DNA of 64,000 nucleotides from an uncultured Spirochaetales bacterium. GTDB taxonomy: Bacteria; UBP6; UBA1177. Shown here one piece after another: positions 8,064 through 16,663 of the stretch (position 1 is its first letter; each line of letters opens with the position of its first letter). The notes under the pieces were generated by a model. That model was not told the origin of the DNA, did no database searches, and saw only the letters and a list, made by a program, of their open reading frames with translations. Position numbers and translations under genes: made by a program. The DNA lies in assembly GCA_902774115.1 (NCBI GenBank), contig CACYHH010000005.1, positions 62,001 to 126,000 of the forward strand. The letters run 5' to 3'.

Positions 8064-9266
8064 ATGAAAATGCCGAAAAGAATTGACATGGTAAATTCCG
8101 CGGGCAGGTTCGCAGCCGCTGTTTTATGTGTCGCGGCCTATTTCCTGTTTTCGGAAACAGTTCTCAATCTGACGGTTTTCAGGGGTGCCAAAACTGATTT
8201 CGACTACTACGGAAACCTCGTTTTTTCAAAAGAGGAAGCTGAAAGTGCCGATAAGTTCAAACGTGACATTATAAGTTTGGGTGATGAGCGGCAGACAAGT
8301 ATCCCCGGGACGATAGTTTTCAAGTACAAACCAGCAGTGAGGGAGAGTTTTACCCTCAATTCAGACGGATTCAGAAACAAGGAGTTTGTGGAAAAAGAGA
8401 AAGACGAGTTCAGAATAGCGGTTTTAGGTGATTCCAAAGTGTTCGGTTTTGTCGTTCAGGATAAAGATACTATTTCTTCAATCGCACAGAGGAAACTGCG
8501 TGAACATTTTCACAGGAACATCACTGTCCTGAATATGGGAGTTGAGGGGCATGATATCCAGAGAGCTGTTGCGACAGCTGAATTTTATCTGGAAAAAATC
8601 AAACCGGACATGTTGGTTTTCTATTCGTGGATAATAGATATTCAGGGCGCTTTCGATTTCGGAAACATAGACTGGCCGCCTTTCAAAGGGGACGAAAAGC
8701 TCATTCCCGGAATTGAAGGGAAGGAGGAGGACAGAACCGTTTACGACAAAGTAAGGCTTCTGAACACTTTGAGACATACTCATATCAGCGATACCGGAAA
8801 GCTGGTCGAACAGATGACAGCTCAGGAACTGCCGGAACTTCCGATACCGCCGCAGAAAATTGATTTTGCTGAAAAATTTCCTGAGACATATCTTGGCAGA
8901 ATGAGTGATGCAACGGCTTTTTTTGACAAAAAAGGAGTCCCTTCACTTTTTATTCTGCCGGCCTTAATCCATACCAAGCGGCCGTGGAGTGACAATGAAA
9001 AGTTTTTTCTTTATAAGAATGAAATGTATTCCAACGGGATAAATCTTTTTACCAAAAAATGTGTCGATGGAGTCAAAAAGGCCTTGAAAACGGGAAAATA
9101 CGGAACGAATATTGTCGATCAGAGTGAGATATTCCGGGGGGAACGGGACACTGTTTTTTTTGACGGGATACACTATACACCTAAATTCATGCGGATAGCG
9201 GCTGATCGCATTGCTGATGAATTGATCAAAAATTTGGAAAAAGGAGGATATTTTGAGGAGAAGTAA
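8064..9266 (+). CDS. SGNH/AlgJ-like membrane-anchored acetyltransferase or esterase, copy 1
   Basis: This is a 400-residue protein with one N-terminal transmembrane helix (about 16-34) and an extracytoplasmic SGNH-hydrolase-like domain. The nucleophile block is VLGDSKVFGF and the Asp/His block is DGIHYTPKF, the two conserved ends of the SGNH/AlgJ fold. In AlgJ/AlgX-type proteins such domains accept acetyl groups from an MBOAT partner and transfer them to polysaccharide, which matches the gene directly upstream. It begins 6 bases after the MBOAT stop and overlaps the next paralogue by 14 bases. Hydrolase activity cannot be excluded from sequence. Confidence 0.82.
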   Translation: MKMPKRIDMVNSAGRFAAAVLCVAAYFLFSETVLNLTVFRGAKTDFDYYGNLVFSKEEAESADKFKRDIISLGDERQTSIPGTIVFKYKPAVRESFTLNSDGFRNKEFVEKEKDEFRIAVLGDSKVFGFVVQDKDTISSIAQRKLREHFHRNITVLNMGVEGHDIQRAVATAEFYLEKIKPDMLVFYSWIIDIQGAFDFGNIDWPPFKGDEKLIPGIEGKEEDRTVYDKVRLLNTLRHTHISDTGKLVEQMTAQELPELPIPPQKIDFAEKFPETYLGRMSDATAFFDKKGVPSLFILPALIHTKRPWSDNEKFFLYKNEMYSNGINLFTKKCVDGVKKALKTGKYGTNIVDQSEIFRGERDTVFFDGIHYTPKFMRIAADRIADELIKNLEKGGYFEEK

Positions 9267-10440
9267 ACGCATAGATAAGATCAGATCTGTCAAAAGTGTT
9301 TTCCTGGCACTTTTTCTGATCGCCCTCCTGTTTGCAGTTTCAGAACTGATACTTAGGGAATTCTCTTCTTTCGGCGACACGCTCAATAATGTGGAATACT
9401 ATGCGAGTATCGCTTTTACAGAAGAGGAACGCCAAACGGCGATCAAGGCGAGAGAAGATTTCGCTTCGATCGGAGAGAGACTTGTCGGAGTTCCGGGAAC
9501 TGTGATATTCCACTATAAAAAAGTGAGGACTGACAGTTTCAACTTCAATTCGTTCGGTTTCCGCGGAGAGGAGCCGCAGAAAAAAGAGGAAAATGAATAC
9601 CGTATCGGCGTTGTCGGCGATTCGAGGATCCTCGGTATCCTTTTTGTAGAGGAAAACACGATCCCTTTCGTAATGCAGAAGAGGCTGCAGGAGGAATTCC
9701 CCGATAAAAAGATAACTGTGTTCAATATGGGGATAGAGGGTTATGATCTCAAGCGCGCTGCGCCTTTTGCAGAGCTTAACGCTGAAAAGCTGGAACTTGA
9801 CATGTCTGTGTTCTATTCGACCATAGTCGACATAAACAACAGTTTTCTGAGAGGAAACGATGACTATAAGCCGTTCAAGCCTAATGAAAGTGTGGGAGAG
9901 GTCATGATAGAAAACATTGAAGGCAACAGAAGAAGGCCGCTCTTTCAGCGCAGTGCTGTCATGAAAGTCATCACTGAGACGTTTTATAACGATTCGATCC
10001 AAAAGTCGGGATCTTTTGAAAAAGACGCCGACTTTGTCCCTCTTATTCCTGAATTTGAAGCGAGAGCTGACGATTTGCTTTTCAAGTTCAAGTCACTGGC
10101 GAAAAAAACATCTGACAACCTGGGGGAAAAAGGGATAAAAAGCGTGTTCTTCACACCTCCGTTGCTACAAATGAAAGATCCTCTGAGCCCTGCTGAGTAC
10201 AAGATCCTGTACAGGAACGAGGTGGCTCTTCCGGGATTGAACAGTTATTTCCTGCATTTCGAGAAGGGGATATCTGAAGGTGAAGATCCGGTATTTTTTA
10301 AGCAGTCATATCTTTTTAAGGGTTATTCGGAGACGATGTTTTACGACGGCATCCACTATATTCCCAAGTCTGCAAAGCTCGTCGGAAACAACATGGCTGA
10401 AAGAGTTATTCCGCTTATTAAGGAGTCTTTCAAGAAATAA
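9253..10440 (+). CDS. SGNH/AlgJ-like membrane-anchored acetyltransferase or esterase, copy 2
   Basis: This 395-residue protein is a diverged tandem paralogue of the gene just upstream. It shares the MxRSKRID-type N-terminus, one N-terminal membrane helix (about 17-35), the nucleophile block VVGDSRILGI and the terminal block DGIHYIPKSA. Both also share the central 'FNMGIEGYD.KRA' and 'D.SVFYST.VDI' blocks. The start is an unusual TTG at 9253: AAGGAGGA at 9241-9248 sits immediately upstream, and the frame has no suitable ATG. The start lies 14 bases inside the preceding gene, so translation is likely coupled. The two copies may acetylate different positions or substrates; that is inference. Confidence 0.82.
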   Translation: MRRSKRIDKIRSVKSVFLALFLIALLFAVSELILREFSSFGDTLNNVEYYASIAFTEEERQTAIKAREDFASIGERLVGVPGTVIFHYKKVRTDSFNFNSFGFRGEEPQKKEENEYRIGVVGDSRILGILFVEENTIPFVMQKRLQEEFPDKKITVFNMGIEGYDLKRAAPFAELNAEKLELDMSVFYSTIVDINNSFLRGNDDYKPFKPNESVGEVMIENIEGNRRRPLFQRSAVMKVITETFYNDSIQKSGSFEKDADFVPLIPEFEARADDLLFKFKSLAKKTSDNLGEKGIKSVFFTPPLLQMKDPLSPAEYKILYRNEVALPGLNSYFLHFEKGISEGEDPVFFKQSYLFKGYSETMFYDGIHYIPKSAKLVGNNMAERVIPLIKESFKK

Positions 10441-10443
10441 CGG

Positions 10444-11580
10444 CTAAATCTCTTCGCCGTTTTTCTTTGCAAAAATGTTGATCAGAGTTCCTGTAGGGCA
10501 GAAAAAACGGCACCACGGACGGTTTACAAAAAGTGAAATTATGAGAAAAACAGCGGCAATTATTAGTGAAGGAAGTGCTGAGGTTTCAAATTTGAACGCG
10601 CTGAAAGGTTCGAAAACAGTTAAATCGGTGAACAATCCTGAAACCATCGCTGCATAAATCAAAACCAGAAGAATGGTCTTGAAAACCGTAACTCCTTTCA
10701 TGAATTTCGGCGGAAAACTCTTTTTCGGAAGCGGGATTTTTCCCGGAAGTTCCTGCATTGCTCCGAACGGGCAGAGGAAAGTGCAGTAAAAATTCCTGCC
10801 GGAAACTATCGGAAGAATCAGCGCACAGCACAGTATTACTGCCGGAACAAGGGCGATATTTCCGGTTGTGAGCCAGTTTTTGAAAGATTCGAATGAAAGT
10901 GCAGAACCGCCGATAAAACCAAGGATTACTGCAAGTATGATAAGGTGAAGAATCCTGAATTTTGCTGTTTCCTGCGGAAAGAAAAATGCAAAAAGAGAGT
11001 AGGCAAGAATGAGAAAAACCGCGATTTTAAGCCAGAGCGGAGTTGAATCCTGTTGATTCGCAGCGATTTTCATACCGCTGTATTTCGACAGGTTTAAGGC
11101 GACCATCGATTTTATCGCAGTCGTTGACATCGTGGCTCCGCTTACCGTATCGACATCTGCTTTTGCCGCTTCTTCGACGCTTAGTCCGTTCCATTTCTTG
11201 AAAAAACCTTCGTCTCTCACACGCTCGATAAAACCGTATGATTCGTAGTTTTCGCCGAGTTCGATCCCGGCGATTTTTCCGTCAGGCAAAATGCCGACAA
11301 CTACCCGCAAAGAGCCGCCGAAACCGCCGATCGAGCTTTCATCCGGCTCGGTGTAAAGCACTCTTCCGATATTTTCGGAATTTTTGTCGAAAACGTCGTA
11401 AAAACATTCTTTCCCGATTTTTTTAAAACTTTCTGCTTCCGCAAAAATCTTTTTGGCAGGTTCGGTATCAAGACTGCAGCTGTCTTCGCTTTGTCTGACG
11501 GGCTCTTTCATAATGAAAAACGCCGCGGCAAAAGCTGCTGCGACAATTAAGATCCTGAAAATACGGAAAAATTTTTTCAT
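10444..11580 (-). CDS. Membrane protein with FMN-binding and NosR/NapH-like Fe-S domains
   Basis: This 378-residue inner-membrane protein probably moves electrons across the membrane. After an N-terminal helix (about 8-24), a periplasmic FMN-binding domain covers about 40-170, with the covalent-flavin motif SGATMSTTA (147-155, Thr attachment site as in RnfG and NosR). About five membrane helices follow. Two cysteine motifs, CTFLCP (266-271) and CRFFCP (357-362), match the CxxxCP motifs of NosR and NapH; no complete soluble ferredoxin cluster follows. No nitrous-oxide or nitrate reductase genes are nearby, so the partner is unknown. GGGGG lies upstream of the ATG. It converges with the SGNH operon, leaving 3 bases between stops. 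Confidence 0.8.
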   Translation of the reverse strand: MKKFFRIFRILIVAAAFAAAFFIMKEPVRQSEDSCSLDTEPAKKIFAEAESFKKIGKECFYDVFDKNSENIGRVLYTEPDESSIGGFGGSLRVVVGILPDGKIAGIELGENYESYGFIERVRDEGFFKKWNGLSVEEAAKADVDTVSGATMSTTAIKSMVALNLSKYSGMKIAANQQDSTPLWLKIAVFLILAYSLFAFFFPQETAKFRILHLIILAVILGFIGGSALSFESFKNWLTTGNIALVPAVILCCALILPIVSGRNFYCTFLCPFGAMQELPGKIPLPKKSFPPKFMKGVTVFKTILLVLIYAAMVSGLFTDLTVFEPFSAFKFETSALPSLIIAAVFLIISLFVNRPWCRFFCPTGTLINIFAKKNGEEI

Positions 11581-11610
11581 TGTGAACCCCCGTATGAAGA
11601 AATAGCAAAT

Positions 11611-12135
11611 CTAGCGCACACAGCGGACATTGTGGTAGCTCGAGTAGGATTCCTCCTCTTCATGTCTCACTTCTCCGCTGCTGAAATCGACCAACCATAC
11701 TAAGGTAGTTGCAATACATCCGCTAATATGTTCAAAATTGGAGGAAGACCAAAGAACGACTTTGTCGTCATCGCCGAGTTTGCTGTAATAACCGCCGTTG
11801 TTTTCTTTCTTTTCGCAAAGACATTGGCCAGCAGAATAATAGAAACAATCCGGATCTTTAAGACAATCCGGATCATGCACACCACAGATCCCACCTGTCT
11901 GAGTTTCCGGGCAGTTTTGAATAAGCGTCCTGAGTTCGTTTATGTTCGGCAGATGCCAGTCTGCGTGTCCGCATTCATTCAAATTTTCACAATAATTATA
12001 AGCCTCCCCACTCCCCATCATCCTCAACGGTCTTGACGACCACATATTGCCGTCAATCGTGGGGCAGTCTTCGCTCTCACTTCCACCGCATCCAATGAAG
12101 ATGAAAAGTGCTAAGACTACAAAAAACTTCGTCAT
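11611..12135 (-). CDS. DUF1566 (Lcl-type) lipoprotein
   Basis: This is a 174-residue lipoprotein with a lipobox ending IGCG (Cys at 16) directly followed by a DUF1566/Lcl C-terminal-like domain. Diagnostic elements are AYNYCENLN, WHLPNINELRTLI, a cysteine-rich insertion (CGVHDPDC, CFYYSAGQCLC), VLWSSSNFE and the terminal NVRCVR. The family is lectin-like in fold and found on bacterial surfaces, but its role here is unknown. The cysteines probably pair in the periplasm or outside. AAGGAGGG precedes the ATG. A sister protein with the same arrangement lies at 16664-17539, and others at 54166 and 55532. Confidence 0.82.
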   Translation of the reverse strand: MTKFFVVLALFIFIGCGGSESEDCPTIDGNMWSSRPLRMMGSGEAYNYCENLNECGHADWHLPNINELRTLIQNCPETQTGGICGVHDPDCLKDPDCFYYSAGQCLCEKKENNGGYYSKLGDDDKVVLWSSSNFEHISGCIATTLVWLVDFSSGEVRHEEEESYSSYHNVRCVR

Positions 12136-12157
12136 TTTTCCCTCCTTGGTTTCAAAT

Positions 12158-13216
12158 TTAATCGTCGGTCTTGACTACGCCTTCGCCGTAGATGGTTTTG
12201 AAATCGTTTTTCATCGAAATAATCGTGTAGCCTTTTTCTTCCCACTTGGCTTTGCGCTTGTTTGTTTCGGTCATGTCAGCGTGGTCGCGCTCGGTATCGT
12301 CCGCGATCAGCATGAAAGCCATTGCCTTGTATTTGTTGTTTGTGACGGTGTATTCGTGCATGCTCACGTCTCCGCTGCTGTTGCCGAATGAAAGTACCGG
12401 CTGCTTGCCGATCTCCTGAGCGATATTGAAGACTTTGTTCATTTTGAGGTTTTTGAGCCAGAGTTCGCCACTTCTGACGAGTTTGTCTTTTCCGCCGGCA
12501 TTGAACTGATAATCAAGTCCGTCCTTGCCTGCCTGATTGCTTGCAACAAGCCTAACATCCATGCCGATGACCTGATTTTCAGGGATATCGAGTGCTTCGC
12601 AGGCGAGAGCGCGGCAGAGCATTCTGTCGGAACCGCTCACGATATAGGTGGTGAAACCGTTATTCTGCAAGTATTTCACGACTTCGATCATCGGTTTGTA
12701 AATTGAATTTGCGTAGGTAAGTCCTTTAAAACCACGCGCCTCACGCTTTAAAAACGTTTTGACGTAGGCGATGAACTCGTCCGGAGTCAAACCTTCGAAC
12801 GCCTTTGCCTGGGCTTTTCCGTGCACGAGGTCAAAGTGGTCAACGGCAGGAGTTTTGTATTCTTTGCCCGATTCCCTGATAAGATTTGCAACTTCCTTGA
12901 GTTCGTCGCTTGCGATATCTTTGTATGCCGGATCATCCAGACAGCGGTATTCGAGCAGCAGATACTCGATGTATTCAGGAAAAAGCTCGCCACACAGCGT
13001 TCCGTCCATGTCAAAAACTGCGATCCTGTCTTCGACCGGAATGAAATTTTCCGATTTTTCGTCCGTCACGGCTGCGACATAGTTTTGAAGCGCGCTGATC
13101 GATTCGCATTCGTTCCACAGCTCGAACGGATTCTTTGACTGTTCCGTTGTTTTTTCACCGCATCCAGAGAAAATGAAGATCGAAAAAATGATAAAAATAA
13201 AGCAGATTTTTTTCAT
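12158..13216 (-). CDS. HAD-superfamily phosphatase lipoprotein
   Basis: This is a 352-residue lipoprotein (lipobox FSGC, Cys 19) with a haloacid-dehalogenase phosphatase fold. Motif I is FDMDGT (68-73), with the nucleophile and acid Asp both present. Motif II is in YIVSGSD, and motif III/IV is SFGNSSGDVSM. The 'AVFDMDGT ... VSGS ... GNSSGD' pattern is like phosphoserine-phosphatase-type HADs that carry a helical cap (about 80-180). Membrane anchoring outside the cytoplasm suggests scavenging phosphate from organic phosphates; the substrate is not known. It is 22 bases upstream of the DUF1566 lipoprotein gene and is probably cotranscribed with it. Confidence 0.85.
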   Translation of the reverse strand: MKKICFIFIIFSIFIFSGCGEKTTEQSKNPFELWNECESISALQNYVAAVTDEKSENFIPVEDRIAVFDMDGTLCGELFPEYIEYLLLEYRCLDDPAYKDIASDELKEVANLIRESGKEYKTPAVDHFDLVHGKAQAKAFEGLTPDEFIAYVKTFLKREARGFKGLTYANSIYKPMIEVVKYLQNNGFTTYIVSGSDRMLCRALACEALDIPENQVIGMDVRLVASNQAGKDGLDYQFNAGGKDKLVRSGELWLKNLKMNKVFNIAQEIGKQPVLSFGNSSGDVSMHEYTVTNNKYKAMAFMLIADDTERDHADMTETNKRKAKWEEKGYTIISMKNDFKTIYGEGVVKTDD

Positions 13217-13258
13217 TTTGACCTCATTTTACATTCTGCATTTTCAAAAAAAACGGAA

Positions 13259-14269
13259 TCAATATTCTTGGCAATAATAAATGTCGTAAAAAACCCAATC
13301 ATTTGTAAAATAAGTTCCCTCAGGACATTCGCATTTACCTGTTTCTTTGTTCATTTCGGCTCCGCTCCATTGACAACTGACTGTGCACAGATCTTCCTGT
13401 GAACGGGCATAATCCGGATCATCAGGAGCGCGGTCCCGGTTGATATATGCGAGAAGATCTTCTTCTTTGGAGCTAACCTCGGCATCAATTCCCACTTTTA
13501 TCGTTTCATGTGCCTCAAATGTTCCTTTTTTTCCAGGGCAAAGTTGGACACTTCCTCTTTTTATTTCAGAAAGCATATTTTTGTTTATTGCAATGAGGCA
13601 TCTTTTTTTCCATGCATTTTCAGAATCATACTTTTCGTAGTAATCTATATGGTAAACAACAATATTCGGTGCTGATTCCACAGTTATTCTTCCGTTCTCA
13701 TCTTTTTTACCTGAAGAAATCTGATCATTTGTAATTCGAGCACCTACAACTAAAGTAGTAGTTATTCCACCACCGTCAATTCCCTTAAAGAGACGTGTGT
13801 TAACATTCAAGCCTTCTATATCTCTATTTGCTTCAGACATATCGTAGACTGTATCAGATTCAAAACTGTAATCCGAGTTCTCAAGATACAAGCTTGCTGT
13901 TGTGTCGCGAGTTCCGTTAACATCGTTGTTTAAGACAAAAATACTCTTGAGTGTGAAATATTCACTGAAACCGGAAACAGTATAAGACTCGTCGATTTCG
14001 CAGTCTTCGGTAACATCTTCTATATCCTGATCGTCAGAATCTGTGGATGTTTCTTTGTCATGATCATTGGTCGGTTCTGTCTCGATATCGTTGTCCAATT
14101 CTTCCGTGCCGGTCGAATCTGCGTCAAATGTGCTTTCATCTTCGTTTTCGTCAATCACAATATTCGTTGAATCGGGGTTTTCATCTTTTTCAGAGTTTTT
14201 TGAGTTTTCACCACATGCGGCAAAAATGAAAATTGCAAAAAACAATAAAAATAAAGAAATTTTTCTCAT
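13259..14269 (-). CDS. Putative lipoprotein with Asp/Ser/Thr-rich linker
   Basis: This 336-residue lipoprotein starts at the ATG that gives a standard signal peptide (lipobox FAAC, Cys 19); an in-frame start 42 bases earlier would overlap the HEPN gene and place 14 extra residues before it. Residues about 22-95 are low-complexity acidic (DNDIETEPTNDHDKE). The remaining domain is not recognised; it ends with a cysteine-rich C-terminus (CTVSCQWSGAEMN, CECPEGTYF, YYCQEY). Codon use is visibly more AT-rich than in neighbouring housekeeping genes, which may mean recent acquisition. Function unknown. Confidence 0.75.
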   Translation of the reverse strand: MRKISLFLLFFAIFIFAACGENSKNSEKDENPDSTNIVIDENEDESTFDADSTGTEELDNDIETEPTNDHDKETSTDSDDQDIEDVTEDCEIDESYTVSGFSEYFTLKSIFVLNNDVNGTRDTTASLYLENSDYSFESDTVYDMSEANRDIEGLNVNTRLFKGIDGGGITTTLVVGARITNDQISSGKKDENGRITVESAPNIVVYHIDYYEKYDSENAWKKRCLIAINKNMLSEIKRGSVQLCPGKKGTFEAHETIKVGIDAEVSSKEEDLLAYINRDRAPDDPDYARSQEDLCTVSCQWSGAEMNKETGKCECPEGTYFTNDWVFYDIYYCQEY

Positions 14270-14280
14270 TAAGGTTTTTC

Positions 14281-14685
14281 CTAAATAATCGAAACAATAC
14301 TTTTTGCCCAATCGACAAATTCCTTAGCCATATCTATCGCTTTTACTGCATGGCGTTCTTCAAGAAACAGTTCGTTGGGATAACGCATCGAAACAGCGTA
14401 AGGAGTCAGAATATCTGCATAATTGTAATATTTTTCATCGATTTTGACGGTGTCTTTTATCTGATTCAACAGAAGAAAAAGATCATGCTTTTTGGGGATT
14501 CCGCCCTGACTGCCGTTCAGCACAATCAATGCTTTGACAGCTTTTTCGGCCGCCTGCTGGCAGTGAAAGCACACGATTTCAAGCGGTTTCGGGTTATATG
14601 TCGCCAAAAAATGAGTCGCAACTCCTAAATCCGCTTCCGCAAAGGAAAGCCATTCTTTCGCGTCGTTTAAATTTTCGTTAGCCAT
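14281..14685 (-). CDS. HEPN-domain protein of an MNT/HEPN pair
   Basis: This 134-residue HEPN protein is all-helical. It shows the family blocks WLSFAEADL, CFHCQQAAEKAVKALIV and KKHDLFLLL, then a helical C-terminus with YAVSMRYPNEL. The classical RxxxxH RNase motif of toxic HEPN proteins is not obvious, so nuclease activity is doubtful. Its start overlaps the end of the MNT gene by 8 bases. MNT/HEPN pairs act as toxin-antitoxin modules in which the nucleotidyltransferase modifies the HEPN protein, and some have other roles. Family assignment is good; toxicity is inference. Confidence 0.85.
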   Translation of the reverse strand: MANENLNDAKEWLSFAEADLGVATHFLATYNPKPLEIVCFHCQQAAEKAVKALIVLNGSQGGIPKKHDLFLLLNQIKDTVKIDEKYYNYADILTPYAVSMRYPNELFLEERHAVKAIDMAKEFVDWAKSIVSII

Positions 14686-14989
14686 ACAGCAGCACTCCTT
14701 TGTTCATAACTTCGTTTTCAATTCCCATTCTGTTTTTACGGCTTTCAAATCGGCTCTCCGTGCAGATGACAATGTCCACTGCGCGGCTTCGCACCGAACG
14801 GATTGACTTGTAAGCTTCAGCCGTCAAATCGGCAAGATTCTGTGAACCGTCCTTGACAATGATATAAAAATCGAAGTCGCTGTCTTCGGTCGCCGTTCCG
14901 TCCGCAAATGAACCGAAGAGATATATTTTCAACGGTGTCAGCTCGTTCACAAGTTTCTCTTTTATGAGATTGATTTCATTTTCAGGCAT
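14678..14989 (-). CDS. MNT-type minimal nucleotidyltransferase
   Basis: This 103-residue protein has the minimal nucleotidyltransferase core: GSFADGTATEDSDFDFYII, with the GS motif and two catalytic Asp residues (DxD), and a third acidic position in VDIVI. Length fits solitary MNT proteins. In MNT/HEPN pairs it would transfer an AMP group to its HEPN partner and so neutralise it. GGAGG precedes the ATG. It is the first gene of the pair, 8 bases overlapping the HEPN gene. A palindrome lies in its leader at 15008-15029. Confidence 0.87.
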   Translation of the reverse strand: MPENEINLIKEKLVNELTPLKIYLFGSFADGTATEDSDFDFYIIVKDGSQNLADLTAEAYKSIRSVRSRAVDIVICTESRFESRKNRMGIENEVMNKGVLLYG

Positions 14990-15007
14990 TTCTGAACCTC
15001 CGTAAAT

Positions 15008-15029
15008 GAGACGTATCAGGTTACGTCTC
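15008..15029. repeat. Perfect 8-bp palindrome with 6-base loop upstream of MNT/HEPN
   Basis: GAGACGTA (15008-15015) and TACGTCTC (15022-15029) are perfect inverted repeats around TCAGGT. The element lies between the MNT ATG and a minus-strand TATAAT at 15047-15052, so it would form a hairpin in the 5' leader. It resembles the GTAGAGACG...CGTCTCTAC palindromes dispersed in many bacterial genomes, a resemblance from memory. It could equally be an operator for autoregulation. Confidence 0.55.
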
Positions 15030-15078
15030 TACAAGAAAACCTTTGTATTATATTCAATTATTCGGAAATTGCGAGAGA

Positions 15079-16590
15079 TTACGAACTTTTCTTATTTTCC
15101 CTGTTGAATGCGACAACTATGCCGCGAAGCAGATCGGAATGGTATTTTGAAAGGGAATCTTTCTGGAATCGCCACGACCAGTTCTGAGGCCCTGTCGTTC
15201 CTGGAACGTTGAAACGGCAGTCTCCGCCCCAGCCGAGAACATCCTGAAGCGGGAAAAGTGCTTTTTCGGCAATAGACGACATCGCAAGTCTTATCATTTT
15301 CCAGTGGATATCGTCACCGTTGCTTCCCAGATAGTGGGTCACAAACGATTTCGCGCCGTCGGGAAGAGACCAGAACCAGCCGACAGTCGTGTCATTGTCG
15401 TGCGTTCCGGTGTAGCAGACACAGTTCGTATTTGTATAGTTGTGCGGCAGAAATTCGTGGTCAGTTCCTTCGTAAAAGGCGAACTGAAGCACTTTCATTC
15501 CTGCAAATCCGCAGTTTTCACGGAGTTTGACTACATCGGCATCGATATCGCCCAAGTCTTCCGCGACTATCGGGATCTTTCCTGCTTTTTTGAAGAGAGT
15601 TTCAAAAAGTTTTTCGCGCGGACCTTTTTCCCAGTGACCGTTTTTCGCCGTTGTTTCGCTTGCCGGAACCGACCAGTATGCGCTGAAACCGCGGAAATGA
15701 TCGAGACGGAGAATATCGTAAAGTTTCAGATTATGCAGAAAGCGGTCGATCCACCACGAAAAATCTTCTTTTTCAAGGATCTTCCAGTCGTAGAGCGGGT
15801 TTCCCCAGAGCTGCCCGTCGGCGCTGAAATAATCTGGCGGAACGCCTGCGACTTCTGACATGACGCCGTCATTCATCTTGAAGATATGCTGGTTCGCCCA
15901 GACATCGGCGCTGTCGAAAGAAAGGAAAATCGGAATATCGCCCATGATTTCGATATCTTTTTCGTTTGCGTAGTTTTTGAGTTTTTTCCACTGCGAAAAG
16001 AAGATCCACTGCGCGAAAAAGTGGCGGAAAAGCTCTTTCTCATGCTCTTTTTCAAACTCTTTCAAAGCTTTTTCATCGTGGTTTCTGAATTCTTGAGGCC
16101 AGAACTTCCACGATTTTCCTTCAAAATTTTTTGTGAGAACTCTGAAAAGCGCGAAATCCCGCAGCCATGAGGTGTTTTCTTCGACAAAAACTGAAAAATC
16201 GGGATAATTTTCGCGGACTTTGTAAAAATTTTCAGCCGCTTCATCCAGAGATTTCGATTTAAAGTCAATGACTTTCGGATAATCGACTCTAAAGTTGTCA
16301 AAATTTGGCATTTCGACCGGTTTTTCAGCAAAACTCTTCTCGAAAAGTTCGTCGATATCAATCAGTATTTCGTTCCCGGCAAACGCGCTGAACGAATTAT
16401 ACGGACATCCGTCTGCACCTGTCGGAGTGAGCGGCAGGATCTGCCAGATCCTTATTCCCGATTCAGCCATGAAATCGACAAAATCATATGCCGGCTTGCC
16501 GAAACAGCCGATGCCGTAGCGGCCGGGAAGTGAAGTTGGATGAAGGATTATTCCCGCCTTTCTCGGATTTATTTTCGTTTTTTCAGTCAT
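15079..16590 (-). CDS. malQ: 4-alpha-glucanotransferase (amylomaltase, GH77)
   Basis: MalQ disproportionates maltodextrins, moving alpha-1,4-glucan chains between acceptors in cytoplasmic glycogen or maltose metabolism. From this start it has 503 residues, a normal length. GH77 marks include GIILHPTSLPGRYGIG at the N-terminus, IRIWQILPLTPTG, GDIPIFLSFDSADVW, LRLDHFRGF (nucleophile Asp), IVAEDLGD (acid/base Glu) and YTGTHDNDTT. A longer frame reaches 16689 but overlaps the next gene; GTGGAGG sits 6 bases before this ATG. It stands alone with no other glycogen gene in the window. Identification is firm. Confidence 0.95.
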   Translation of the reverse strand: MTEKTKINPRKAGIILHPTSLPGRYGIGCFGKPAYDFVDFMAESGIRIWQILPLTPTGADGCPYNSFSAFAGNEILIDIDELFEKSFAEKPVEMPNFDNFRVDYPKVIDFKSKSLDEAAENFYKVRENYPDFSVFVEENTSWLRDFALFRVLTKNFEGKSWKFWPQEFRNHDEKALKEFEKEHEKELFRHFFAQWIFFSQWKKLKNYANEKDIEIMGDIPIFLSFDSADVWANQHIFKMNDGVMSEVAGVPPDYFSADGQLWGNPLYDWKILEKEDFSWWIDRFLHNLKLYDILRLDHFRGFSAYWSVPASETTAKNGHWEKGPREKLFETLFKKAGKIPIVAEDLGDIDADVVKLRENCGFAGMKVLQFAFYEGTDHEFLPHNYTNTNCVCYTGTHDNDTTVGWFWSLPDGAKSFVTHYLGSNGDDIHWKMIRLAMSSIAEKALFPLQDVLGWGGDCRFNVPGTTGPQNWSWRFQKDSLSKYHSDLLRGIVVAFNRENKKSS

Positions 16591-16620
16591 TTTTTTCCTC
16601 CACAAAACAAAACCAGCAGG

Positions 16621-16649
16621 ATTATAATGTGGAGATTTTCTAAAAAAAG
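16621..16649 (-). promoter_or_regulatory. Candidate -10 region upstream of malQ
   Basis: On the minus strand a perfect TATAAT occurs at 16621-16626, about 31 bases upstream of the malQ ATG. The -35 region at 17 bases spacing is a T-run with no good consensus match. Only the -10 box is supported. Confidence 0.33.
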
Positions 16650-16663
16650 AAAAATAAGACTCT

